Source: Aricia agestis
Lineage: Eukaryota; Arthropoda; Insecta; Lepidoptera; Lycaenidae
Reading direction: 5' to 3'
NCBI RefSeq assembly: GCF_905147365.1
Contig: NC_056422.1
Span: forward strand, 9,922,501-9,986,500
DNA length: 64,000 nucleotides
Positions 1-11,130 of the stretch are shown in pieces (the stretch's first letter is position 1; each line of letters opens with the position of its first letter). Below the pieces are notes generated by a model. It was not told where the DNA came from. It saw nothing but the letters and a program-made list of their open reading frames with translations, and ran no database searches. A program made the position numbers and the translations under genes.

Positions 1-700
1 GATTTACTTCAAATCTTTAAAAGAGGTTTGCGAGCTTTAATACTTCTGTCGTGAAAAGTTTTCAGATCACATTGGAGCCAAGCCTTCAACTTATTTTGTA
101 ATTTAAATCAACATTTAGTAAATGTATCAATAGAGTTCTTTATTTTATAATTATTATAGTGGCTAGTTAAGCTAGTTTTGATACTTGCTCCTAGTGACCG
201 AAATTCTAAATCCCTAGCTTTATTAACATCGAAGATAAAGAGGGTGTGAAAAAGCCGCGAACCGCTTCGAGAAAAGTATGGTACCTTTGCTAAAAAGCTT
301 GGCTGGGGCACTGCCGTGCCCCCAGATTAAAATTGTACACTGAGGTGAAAATAATATTTTTGGTCAAAACAGTGAGATTTAGCGAGAAATTTCATTGAAA
401 TTTTCTATGTTTAAGCAAATTGTGAAGTAAGAGTCGCAAACCTTTTTTAAACATTTGAAGTAAATCACAAGAGCCTGCTATGCGTCGCATCATAGAATTA
501 TTACGTTAAACACGGTGCTACGACGCGGCGTAGCATATGTAGCATGCTAAGGTGCTACGTCATGCTACGTAGAGGCTTTGTAGCCAACTTCATGCTAGAG
601 AATCTTGTTAATTAAAGCTATGCATATATTATTAAAAAAAATGTGAGATCCATGCTTTGGTAGGACCGAACGGGTGAACAACACTAGATAATATAAAATC

Positions 701-1124
701 GGCCAAGTGCGAGTTGGACTCGAGCACGAAGGGTTCCGTTCGTTCATTAAAAAGCAAAATTAGGTAAAAAATGTGTTTTTTTTTTGTATGGAAGCCCACC
801 CTAATTATTTATTTTACAACTGAGTATTTTGTGAACATTTCAATTGCCTACATATTGCCATTATTATAAAGATATCTATATCGAGCATAAAATAGCAAAA
901 AAAATACGTTTATTGTATGGGAGCCCCACTTTAATATTTAATTTATTTTGTTTTTAGTATAAATTATTGTTATAGCGGCAACAGATGTACACAATCTGTG
1001 AAAATTTCAGAAATCTAGCTATAGCGGTTCTTGAGATACAGCCTGCTGACAGACAGACGGACAGACAGACATTTAAGTCTTAGTAATAGGGTCCCGTTTT
1101 TACCCTTTGGGCATGGAACCCTAA
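701..1124 (+). repeat. interspersed repeat family A
   Basis: Starts GGCCAAGTGCGAGTTGGACT and ends with AGACAGACGG tracts and TTACCCTTTGGGCATGGAAC. I recognise it as a very common lepidopteran interspersed repeat but cannot name the family with certainty. Seven further copies or fragments are in this window. Confidence 0.8.
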
Positions 1125-1590
1125 TAATAGAGTTTAAATGTGCACTGCCTCTTCCGATGTTAAATGGCTTACTGGAAAATGCAGCACTCGTCACGTTGCA
1201 TTGTTAACTGACCCTTAGAGATTAATATTTTCATCGCCGCTATATGTAACTGCAATTTGTGCGATCGCTAGGGTCCACCGCGCATATATCATTAGGCTCC
1301 CATAACTCACACACACACTTCTGTATTTATCATTTCTTTGTCAGCCCTAGTGATTTATGCGAGAGGCAGCCCTGAGCCCTCGGGCCCTCCGAGACGGACT
1401 TATAACTCAACAAGCGTATTATTTATATCCCCTCCTCGCACTATCGTTTTGACAGATAGTTTTTTTTATTGTGTTGAAGTAGGTCAAAGAACTTAAGATA
1501 GATAAGAAATGTACAATAACCCTTGAATACTCGTAGTCATGATGAGTAAAAAAAGCTGACGCTTCAAAGTTGTTTTGCTAATAAGTACTA

Positions 1591-1962
1591 GTAATCGCCC
1601 AATGGTCGAAATTCGATCTAATTATCTTCTTTTGGCTCCCCGTTTAAATTATGACTATTTCAGATTTAATAAAAAAACAACAATCCATTCTTAATTTGAT
1701 AACAGACTTCACCCATAAACAAAAGAGTATAATTCGTATGTATAGGCTTGTCATTCAAATAGATGGTAGTGTGCAAATTGTAGTGTGTGTAATATTTTAT
1801 TTGTTATAAAAATGTATGATAAAAGCATATTTTCAAAATGATATTAGCTCGATGCACTCCTTCACCATATACTAGAACTGTGCAAAATTTCATTCACCTT
1901 TCCGCATTTTTCGTCACAAGGGATCCAAAGTTTTTCGCTCACGTATTAATACATATTATATA
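1591..1962 (-). repeat. family E retroelement-like repeat
   Basis: Shares long stretches with the opposite strand of 54421-54905: ATCGCCCAATGGTCGAAATT, AAAAGAGTATAATTCGTATG, TAGCTCGATGCACTCCTTCA, GTTTTTCGCTCACGTATTAA. Fragments of its ATCGCCCA end are also at about 27704 and 40627. Confidence 0.7.
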
Positions 1963-3155
1963 GATACGTTTTATTGTGTTAAGCATAATATATTATACCA
2001 TAAACTTTATCTACCTCTATTAAATAAACCGCATCAAAATCAGTTCAATAGTTTCAATGATCTAAGCATATAAATTATAGGGAGAGACAGCGGGGACTTT
2101 GTTTTAAAGTACATAGTGATCTAATAAACTTTTTTATATACATTAATAAATTAATTGTAGTTCATCAACTTAATTTAATTAAAATCCAGACATTGAATTT
2201 TGTACTTTGTTTATATTTGTTACTGATTAATTAGTAGGGAATGATATGAAAAGCTCCCTAAAGTTTTCAGTCTAATAAAGAAAGTTCACTGCCGTCTTGG
2301 AAGTTTGTTCTTTGATGAGCCGGATCTCAACACGATTAAGGTATTCTGGTATTTAACAAGAGTTTTTTTCGTTAATTTTCAACATTATAATGAATTATGT
2401 GCACAATAAAGTATATTTGTTTGAATAATTAAAAATATACCTGATCTATTTTTTTATTAATAGCAATTATTGTATGACTATTGATTATAGAAAAAAAAAA
2501 CAAAATTATATATATAAGTAATATTTATTCGTTTATTTTTTTCTTTTTTTTACTAACTCTACTTAGGACTAATATACTAACTTACATACTATATGCTATA
2601 GTAGAGTAGAAAAAATTCTAAAGCTTTTTATTCTAGTCACTTATTTTCTTTATAAAAAACAAAATTTCCTTCACTAAAACTTTAGACTGGTCAAGACGAT
2701 ACTCGATGTTACCAAAAAGTGAAAAATCGAGGAACGGAGAGAATAAATCATCGCCCTACGGGTTAGGGATGAAGTTATCCCGTCTTAATACAGTGGGAAA
2801 AAGTATCCCGAGCCGGACAAGGAAACTCACTTAGCACCGACGGGTTAGCTGGAGCCGATATTGTACATGTAATATTCGTAAAGGGTTAAGAAGAGTTATA
2901 CGTGGAGGGTTAGGTAACGCAAGATATTGATACAAAGTGATGTAATGTTGTAATAATGGTAATGAAGGAAAGATTAGCGACTATCATTTCAACATTGCGA
3001 AGACAGGAGACAGACAGACAGATAAAACACCAATAGCTTAGTTTGAGATGAAATTTATTGTAATGTTACTTGGAAGATTTTATTAGAATCTAGAAAGAGC
3101 TAGAACACTGATAAGCGTACAATCAAATATGTTTAAACATTTGTATCTTAGCGCG
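1963..3155. other. AT-rich stretch without recognisable features
   Basis: No coding potential or clear repeat structure apart from a short GACAGACAGACAG run near 3008. Confidence 0.6.
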
Positions 3156-3634
3156 CCTCTAGACGAGCAATTTTATTGCGCAATATCATGTATTGCGTAA
3201 TATTATTGACCATCTAGGGTTGATAATATGAAACATCGCGCACCTTCAATCTAATTAGGTGGGTCCACACCAAGCGAGCCGCCTCGGCCGCGGCTCACCT
3301 CGCGCGGCATGCGCCGTACGGTGCCGGTTTTTTGAAATACTCAAAGGCGCCGCAGTCGTTTGCCGCGTGCAGTGTGGACGTCACATGTTTTGGTACCATC
3401 GTGTCTTTGTGCTCAACTGAGCGGCTCGGGCTGTTCGGGCGAGGCAACCTTGCTGTGTACGCCCGTCCGCCTCGCCCTCGGCGAGCATGCCTCGGCCGCG
3501 GCTGCTCGCTTGCCGCGCGAGGCGGGCCGCGGCCGAGGCGGCTCGCTTAGTGTGGACCCGCCTATTGGCGAATAAACTGTTCAATAAAATTGAAGCGCGA
3601 TATTGACAATACAATTGATCGTCTAGGGGCCGAT
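3156..3634. mobile_element. nested MITEs: GC-rich element inside an AT-rich one
   Basis: Inner element 3257-3563 has inverted ends AGGTGGGTCCACAC and GTGTGGACCCGCCT that continue as GCGAGCCGCCTCGGCCGCGG. The outer DNA has CTCTAGACGAGCAATTTTAT on the left and the inverse-like ATTGATCGTCTAGGGG on the right. Three overlapping short open frames come only from the GC-rich palindrome. Confidence 0.75.
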
Positions 3635-4167
3635 CTAATTAAATTTAAAAAATTTATTCTATATACAGCCAATATCTACTCTGCTCCCCGTATCAAAAAG
3701 TAAACAATATCCCCAAAATAAATCAAGGCGGGTAAACAATTTGTACGTCCAAATTGGGATCATAAGAAAAACTACCCACAATCCTTTACTGGAGGTCGCA
3801 GGCGGCACCGCGGCCGGCCTCCGACATAAATCAAGCCCAGAGGAAATTGCCGACGACGAGGGGGATACTTGTCCCCTCGACCCCCTCCCCGCCCCCCCGA
3901 GTAACCCCCCCCCCCGAGGGGGGAAACCGATTTAATTAAATCTTGCATCGAACTCCTGAGGCCTGCCGCCTAACGAACGACCATTGTATTTAAATAATGC
4001 GTGTGTTGACTTTTTGCGCTACTTAAAATTATCTAATGCGATTAGGGGAGGAAAAATTCAAATGAAGTGATGGTGATGGTTTTTTCAAAGATGATGAATG
4101 TGATACATAAAATTACGCTTAATAAGTTGTTTTAGACAACAACTACTAGCATTATCTGGATGAAATA

Positions 4168-4385
4168 TTTTTTTTTTATTAAATAATGGGGCAAACGAGC
4201 AAACGGGTCACCTGATGGTAAGCAACTCTCGTCGCCCATGGACACACGCAACATCAGAATAGCTACAGGTGCGTTGCCGGCCTTTTAAGAGAGATTAGGA
4301 TTATAGGTTAGGGGGGGGTAAGAAAGGGAATAGGGAAGGACCCTATCCTTCCCTATTCCCTTTCTTAGGGAACGGTAGGGAAAAA
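4168..4385 (+). repeat. family B repeat, 5' part
   Basis: Poly-T, then GCAAACGAGCAAACGGGTCA, CCTGATGG, CGTTGCCGGCCTTTTAAGAG and a G-rich/pyrimidine tract. The complete form is seen at 60558-60889. Confidence 0.75.
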
Positions 4386-4806
4386 AATGTAGGGTTTCCG
4401 CGCGATAAACGTCATCTAATAGATCATAAGAACACTATTATTTCTTAGGACTTAGGTCTTGTATTATAAGCATTGCTTACCAAGAGTTGTCCACAAATAC
4501 TACAATAGTTCCAATAAGCATTGCGAATGTAAAGTCGCTATAACAATAACCTCGGGTTCCGCTAACAAGCCGCGCGCCCTTATATTAATTAGCGAATATT
4601 TTGGGGGCTATTTACCTAATAAAGCCTTATTTAGTGCCCCCCAAATGAAATATGAGCAATTGTAGACTATAAGCACTTACTGTTACCGCTGTGTGGCAAT
4701 ATTTCGGATAAACCGTTTCGCATTTAGTATTACAAAATGAAGGTATGAAATGTATGTTTTGTAACTGAAAGAGAAATTAAAAGATTGGCTCCAGATCAAT
4801 TAGTCA

Positions 4807-4890
4807 AACGTCATAATAATATTTCTGTCTACTCTGATAATATTGTACTTGACTATATTAGTCAAGTACAATATTATTATGACGTTTACT
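4807..4890. repeat. foldback repeat with an internal insertion
   Basis: Arms AACGTCATAATAATAT and TGTACTTGACTA on the left are inverted on the right as TAGTCAAGTACAATATTATT followed by ATGACGTT. The left arm is interrupted by about 21 bases that partly repeat the arm. Confidence 0.7.
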
Positions 4891-5000
4891 TGCAGAATTA
4901 TAATTGAATGGCATTTTTGTGGAGATCTAATAAGGCTCTAGGGTTTGAAAGATCTATGGCCCGATTGTCACACCTCAATTATTATGTACGTGAGCCCGCG

Positions 5001-5935
5001 ATCAAAACTAGGGTTGCTGAGGATTCCTCTTCCGCTTCCTCATAATGAGGAAGTTCCGCAATATTTTGGGTTCCTCAACCGTTTCCGCATCCTCATAAAT
5101 AAAAATAAAAAAATCCTCTTCCGCTATCGCTTCCTCAAAATTTTAGAGGAATTTATGAGGAATTTCACTGCGCATGCACGTCGCGTATCCAATCATGGCA
5201 ACGCACACGCCAAAACGCGAAAATTGTATCATTCACTCATCTTTTTAGGGTTCCGTACCGAAAGGGTAAAAACGGGACCCTATTACTGAGACTCCGATGT
5301 CTTTCCGTACCGAAAGGGTAAAAACGGAACCCTATTACTGAGACTTCGATGTCTGTCCGTCTATCAGTCTGTCTCCAGGCTGTATCTCAAGAAAGGCTAT
5401 AGCTAGCCTTCTGAAATTTTCACAGATTGTGTATTGTTGTTGTTGCTATAACAACAAATACTAAAAACAAAATTAAATTAATCTATAACGGTACGGAACA
5501 TTTCGTGCGCGAGTCCGACTCGCACTTGGCCGTTTATTTTTGTGTGTGTGTGTGTTGTGTATATATTACTGAGCAGCAGCAGTAAGAAGAAGTCCTTACT
5601 GCTGGACCGATTTTGATGATTCTTTATTGTGTGTGTTTTGAGAATGGTTTAGATTCATAGTTTGGTCCACTGGAAAATGCCTTTTTAATTATTTTTTTGT
5701 GTAATGTAATGTACCTATTTATAAGTAGACTGGACAAATGCTTTTGGCCTGGGTCCGCTAGTATTTACAATTTCCTATCATCCCATTCCTCATCCGCTTC
5801 CTCATCCGCATCCTCTTCCTCAAAAAATATCCTCTTCCTCATCCGCATCCTCTAAATTTGCGCGTGACAATTCCTCTTCCTCCTCCTTTTCCTCATAATC
5901 ACTTCCTCAACAACCCTAATCAAAACAACGTTCGG
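5001..5935. repeat. TTCCTC pyrimidine-rich repeat, split by family A and a LINE-type tail
   Basis: 5001-5160 and 5780-5935 are both built of words such as CCTCTTCCGCTTCCTCAT. The outer words ATCAAAACTAGGGTTGCTGA and CTCAACAACCCTAATCAAAA are near inverse of each other. Between them lie the family A copy (5244-5533) and a LINE-type tail (about 5580-5764, TGGACCGATTTTGATGATTC to CTGGGTCCGCTAGTA). Confidence 0.55.
5244..5533 (-). repeat. family A copy with a duplicated end
   Basis: Reverse-oriented copy ending GAGTCCGACTCGCACTTGGC on plus. Its terminal 52 bp are present twice in tandem (5251-5302 and 5303-5354, both starting TTCCGTACCGAAAGGGTAAA). Confidence 0.8.
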
Positions 5936-6244
5936 GGCATAAGAATCTTCCCGAGGGATAAATTTTTGTACAACTATTGCAGCTGATGTTACAGAATGCT
6001 TACAGAATATACTAGCCATACTTTGATAAAATATGATGATGGGCAAAAATGTATGGGCTCTGGTATTGGGCTCAATATGAATGGATTGTATATTTTTAGG
6101 AAGGTATACCCATGTACATTAATTATCAATGGGGTGCTTGTCAAGATTCGTTGTATTTTTTGAGTAAAGCCATGTTAAAAGTGACATCAGCGCTCATACA
6201 TTTCATACTGTTACCATCACGTTACATTATAACATGATTATTGT

Positions 6245-6327
6245 TAGGGTTCCGTAGTCAACAAGGAACCCTTTTATCCGTCTATTCGTCCGTCCATCTG
6301 TCCGTCCATCCGTCCGTCTGTTTTTTT
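6245..6327 (+). repeat. family I fragment
   Basis: AGGGTTCCGTAGTCAACAAG followed by a TCCGTCCATC-type tract and poly-T; matches the first part of the copy at 41757. Confidence 0.7.
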
Positions 6328-6878
6328 TTTTAAATAATGCTCTTGTCCCTGATTTTAAGTTAAGGGATTTAAGTTCTTAATACAATTTATACACTTATAC
6401 AGTCTCATGTCTACACACTTATCTTCTATTTATATTTTCTGTTCTGTTATCGTTACCTGCTCCACCGTCCAAGGGTCAGCAGTATTAGGGAGATGTTAAA
6501 CTACTACTGTGAGCGTAAATCTAAGCGCAAATAAATCTTACCACATAGACGACAAAAACTACGTCGGTAACGCCGGCCTTGTACGTTGACTGTACATTAT
6601 TTCAGAAAGTACAGTTGCTACGGGCTGGGCACCATATAATTTTTTTACCTAATCACTAAGAGCTATCTAATATCTGTTGAGACATATACGAAAATGCCCA
6701 TGATCCTTTATTTTAACTAAACCAGACGGTTTGCTATCATAATATTATATGTGACGTATTATGTTAGTTTTGTATTATAGTAGCTTTGTATTAGTAGCTC
6801 TCAGTATAGATTACTTACTACGTATTATCCATTACCCTTATTTTAATTGACGCACATAGAAAAAGTTATCCATAAAAG

Positions 6879-6919
6879 AAAATAAACCTTTTTAGTTGAG
6901 TACTAAAAAGGTTTATTTT
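6879..6919. repeat. perfect hairpin, 18 bp arms
   Basis: AAAATAAACCTTTTTAGT, a five-base loop, and its exact reverse complement. Confidence 0.8.
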
Positions 6920-7188
6920 ATTCTGGCTTCAGGCTTCAGGGCTTTTCCAGAAAATGTTCTCCCGCACGCTATCCAATAATGTAAATAAATATTTACCTAG
7001 AGCAAGTTTTTACGTGATATATTATTCATGTAAGGCTCACATACTTAAGACGGGGCTAGTGCGCCATTTACATATGTTTGAAGAGTCCCAGAGGTGACCC
7101 AGGGCATTCATTATTCAACGGTTACTTTGCTTGTTTTGCTCTATATAACATGAATAAATGTGTGCTGCTGTGTGTACTCGAGAAAATT

Positions 7189-7251
7189 AAATGTTTAACT
7201 CTGAATAAAAATTGTGTTACCTACACAATTTTTATTCAGAGTTAAACATTT
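7189..7251. repeat. perfect hairpin, 29 bp arms
   Basis: The left arm 7189-7217 starts AAATGTTTAACTCTGAATAA; the right arm 7223-7251 is its exact reverse complement; the loop is TACCT. Confidence 0.85.
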
Positions 7252-7314
7252 TAAAGAAAATGAGTCAATGAACTACAATGATGTCGGTAATCTACGTATG
7301 TGTTGACCAGCTAA

Positions 7315-7455
7315 TTATATGACCACAAAGTGATAACAAATCCCGCACCGGTTTCGGTGATGATGGTCAGTCAGGTCAGTGTGCGCTTGCATGGGAATCA
7401 AACCCACGACCTCCGAGTCAAGAGCCACGTTCCAGACCACTGGACCACGGAGACG
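7315..7455 (-). repeat. tRNA-headed SINE
   Basis: Minus strand reads CCGTGGTCCAGTGGTCTGGA and GGTCGTGGGTTTGATTCCCA, which are A-box and B-box sequences of a tRNA-like pol III promoter. The ends do not pair as an acceptor stem, so this is a SINE head, not a tRNA gene. Confidence 0.65.
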
Positions 7456-7800
7456 TAAGCACAACACAGCTCTATGCATGAATTCAACGCTCGCCTGAGC
7501 AAAATTGATTTCAGATAATATTTGACTTTTAATGCGACCCTGTATATATCAATAGATGCTTGAAATACTTATGAATATAATGTTAAGTGGAAAACCAGTT
7601 TCAAGTGTTCTAGTTTGAAAATACTTGGAATTTGAATACGAATACAGAACACAGTCATGAGGTGTACCCAAAGCTTTGAATGTATTAAGGGGTCCTTATT
7701 TCGTTTTTACTGAAGGTTGTATTTTGGAGATTAGTATAAGTAATAGATAGAAGAACTCCGTTAATCTAAACCTCGTTTATCGCCTGGAAACAGTACATTA

Positions 7801-7915
7801 CAAAGTCCGTCCATACCGTTCAGCAAAATTGGTCCAGCGGGTTGGGCGTGAAGAGGTAACATACATACAGACAGACGGATAGACAGACACACTTTCGCAT
7901 TAATAATATTAGTAT
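7801..7915 (+). repeat. family C LINE-type 3' tail
   Basis: GTGAAGAGGTAACATACATA, ACAGACAGACGG, CTTTCGCATTAATAATATTA. Other copies show the longer consensus beginning TGACGCCCGCAACTCCGTTG. I take it for the tail of a non-LTR retrotransposon; the family name is not certain. Confidence 0.65.
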
Positions 7916-7978
7916 GGAAGTATGAATATTAGGTGGTTGTATAGATATTAGGGATCACAATAATAATAACAACACTTG

Positions 7979-8160
7979 CATGGTCCAGTGGCTTAGAGCG
8001 TGGATCTATACTCGGAGGTTGTGGGTTTAATTTTTGCGTGGGAAAAATGCTGTCTCTGAGTTTGGTTTAAAACTTAAGACATTGCACTGATCTCCTAATA
8101 ATTGTGTGATAAGAAGGAACATCCGTGCGAGTGCCTTTTGTAGCTGGCCTACTTTAATTT
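7979..8160 (+). repeat. tRNA-headed SINE, diverged copy
   Basis: ATGGTCCAGTGGCTTAGAGC and GGTTGTGGGTTTAATTTTTG repeat the head of 7315-7455 in the opposite orientation, followed by a body with GAACATCCGTGCGAGTGCC. Confidence 0.65.
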
Positions 8161-8483
8161 TTTTTTTCAATTCTTTCCAAATTCAAGTTGAGTGGAACCG
8201 GCCACCGTCAACTAAACCGATGTAATAGTTGTACTAACTACCCACAAGATAATAATAATATTATGATCCTACAGTATCTTAATTGATATATTTGATATCT
8301 ATATTCTATACATTGTCTTCTCTTTTTTTTCGTCTCTTCTTTCTACCGGGGTGTGACCTGTAAATATTTTTATGAACAATGAAAAAAGAAACTGTAAATT
8401 CAGTATGCAACTTATCAGATACGCCTTTGATCAGTATAAATAGTATACAATATTATATTATATAAATTGTATACAAAATTTGA

Positions 8484-8764
8484 TGACCTCTGTGGCTCAG
8501 TTGGTGGACTGTTGGTAGCTCAAGCCGGGGGTCGCGGGTTCGAATCCCGCCGACGGAACAAAAAGTTTTCAAAGCACCTGGGTCATGGATGTGTATTAAA
8601 TATGTGTATCATAATTATAATAAATTTTTTAAATAGATGTATACTATGAAAGTATTAAATATATTTCCGTTGTCTGGTACCCGTAACACAAGTCCTTCAG
8701 GTTCTTAGCACGGGGCCAGACTGACGTAATGTGAAGCGTCCATAGATATTATTATTATTATTAA
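8484..8764 (+). repeat. tRNA-headed SINE, full copy
   Basis: The head has A-box-like TGGCTCAGTTGG (8492-8503) and B-box GGTTCGAATCC (8537-8547), then a body TCCGTTGTCTGGTACCCGTA, CACAAGTCCTTCAGGTTC, GGGGCCAGACTGACGTAATG and a TTA-repeat tail. The acceptor stem is not formed, so it is not a tRNA gene. Confidence 0.75.
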
Positions 8765-8899
8765 TACCATCTAGTTACTTTACTTACTAGGTACTACTAG
8801 TTCTTCTCTCAATAATTGGGTTAATTATGGTTATTGGTTAGGCAACTTTTAATGAAATTATAATATATACTACAAAATCTTAAGAGTTGCTAAATGTTT

Positions 8900-9740
8900 T
8901 TTACATTTTTAATTTTTGTCAAAGGTGAGACCGAAGATTTTTTCGAATGGCAAAGAGCATCGATCCGCTGCGGTCATAGTCGCGCCACTTAATGAAATAG
9001 AAATTGGCGACCTCTCGAAGACACGCTCCGACCCTCGCCCGTCCCTCTCCCGCCGGGGGGCCTCGCCCAAGGAGGGAGGGAGACGAAATATATTTATACA
9101 AAGTCAAAGACGCCAGACGAGTGGGATAGCTGTATTCATTATGAATATAATGCGGTCTCATCTGTGTCAGTGCGGCGCGCCTGTGTGGGTATCTCCTCAA
9201 CGAGTGAATCAATATTTCATCTTCGCGATGAAGGACTCCGACCAGAGCGGATCCTTATCCACCTCATCTTAACCGAGGTTAGGTCAACGATAAACCGAGA
9301 TCTATTTTTGTCGGCTGATCAGCGATATACCTACATAGATGGTAGATAGGTACCCCGTAACCGCAAGTAACCAACCGCGGGTCGTAATTCTAAAAAAGTA
9401 CATCAGCGGAGCGATAATCGATAAGCAGAAGCGAATGTCTCGCGTTGTGGTTGGTTTGCGGTCGGGTGGGCGGGGCCTGCGGTCATATTTACGACCGTCT
9501 ATTGGCCGCGCACCTGGCCTTTGCGGTTAGTCGTGCGGTTTCTAAGATTTTCACTATACGGAAAAATACATAGAGAGAATCGGGGTCGCGATTGGCGGGC
9601 GATCCTGCGGTTGGATTCGTGAAGATAATGGGCTGCGGACGATTGGAAGGATTTGTCACGGGGTTGTTTGGCGCGCGCGGCTGAACTGCTGTTGCGGTCG
9701 CCGACGATAACGCGATCGGCTAATCGCTGTTCTAGCTATT
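8900..9740. promoter_or_regulatory. candidate cis-regulatory module with clustered RUNX motifs
   Basis: A GC-richer non-repeat block in the 3' flank of lz. TGYGGTY motifs lie at 9359-9365 (minus strand), 9446-9452, 9457-9463, 9478-9484, 9522-9528, 9534-9540, 9606-9612 and 9693-9699 (all plus). GATA-type WGATAR words lie at 9344-9349 and 9623-9628. RUNX-GATA pairing is known for fly Lozenge and Serpent in blood cells. The function is inferred; no coding sequence is recognised, although short open frames cross it. Confidence 0.45.
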
Positions 9741-11047
9741 TACACTGCAATACACATTTGAATTTCGAATACAGCACTCTAAATGACGTTTATATTTTTT
9801 TTGCTGTCATTACAGGCTAAAGCATAATAAACTAGTGCTAATATAAATATAAAGTCTGATTTGTAAACAGAAATAACTCTCATAACGTATTACGGAAATA
9901 GAACGTAAATTTTTAAAAAGAAGCGCGCCCTCTAACGCAATCTCAAGGAACCAGCAGCTACCCATTTTTAACAAAACTCCTTCAAGTGTGAACCTTTTCG
10001 TTTTCTTCGGCTTCTTAAGAAAGCGAGCATCTTAAGAAAGTTCACTTTCGAAACCCCTCGCCACTCACACAGACAAATTGAACCACGTTGCCAAGATACA
10101 CCCCAAGGCAAAAGGGTGTAAGTCTTAATCTCACTTAATAGTCTTACGTCATTCCGTTTCTAATAAGAATCCAATGTGAAAACGTCTGAGGAAATGCTTC
10201 TAATCTATAAGCATACGACCTTTTGGAACTCATCCTTAAACGAGGGGTGAATTGCTCGAAATAAACAGGACGTAACGTAAGCCTATCACCATTCTACCTT
10301 AAACTCTGTGGGTAAATAGATAGAGTTCAATATTCTTCAACTCTTACAGGGGATATAATCGAAAGTTTTGTTAAAAAATTCAGTGTCTTTTTCCGTCGAT
10401 TCGTGTTAGTGTTAGTGAAAGTGCATGCTGCACGTTTTTCGAATAGATGGCGCTAGTGAGTTTCAGTTTTGGTAATTTTTAAAAGATGTCGCTACATATT
10501 CTTAAAGTTCTATTTTTAAAGTCTGCGAGTTGCGGTCTTGCGGAGTATTAATTTGAATACCATTATCTTTTAATTTGATTTTTATATAACTATTAAATAG
10601 TTGCTTTTAGATAACTATTAAAATAATGTAATTTATATGTTGCTTGTACCTAAAGCTTTACGAAAAATACTTTCAAAAGGTTAAACTGTCGTGTTAAATT
10701 AATTGTGGTATAGTTACAAAATATTATTATTACTTACGACTTCGGTGTGCTATTGGAGAACCCACCATCCGTATATTTGGCTTCTACCTATAAAATATGA
10801 TAGTAGCTAATTTAATAGCAGTGCGCTACATTACTCTTTTGTCTTCTTTTGAACTCTGGCTGTATTTTGTCCCTTGTATGTTTAATACAGATGTTTTTAT
10901 ATATTTATTTAGTAGCCTATTTTAAAAATTAGCTATCAGTAGGTTAAAGTGAAAGGCCCCGTGGTCCACTAAATTGAGTTTCGTAGTTTATATAAATCGA
11001 AGTAAGAGAGGAAACTTTTTTTTACTATAAAGAGTTTGTCTCTTTAA

Positions 11048-11130
11048 TTATTCAGAAGAAAACAATGGCTTTAACACCTCCATCGTGGGTATCGTAGACA
11101 CAATAGATTTTCAATTGTTATGCGGCAGCC
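11048..11130 (+). repeat. short interspersed repeat shared with 47705-47785
   Basis: CACAATAGATTTTCAATTGT followed by TATGCG is the same in both places, preceded by TCGTGGG(T/A)ATCG. Confidence 0.6.

Noticed and set aside
3332..3614. Three overlapping Arg/Ala-rich open frames
   Set aside because: They arise from the GC-rich palindromic MITE.
8484..8556. Possible tRNA gene
   Set aside because: A- and B-box sequences are present but the acceptor stem does not pair, and it continues into a SINE body that has a headless copy at 56597.
8916..9272. 118- and 97-codon open frames on opposite strands
   Set aside because: Overlapping frames without recognisable domains in the block that I consider regulatory; no splice or start context to support a gene.
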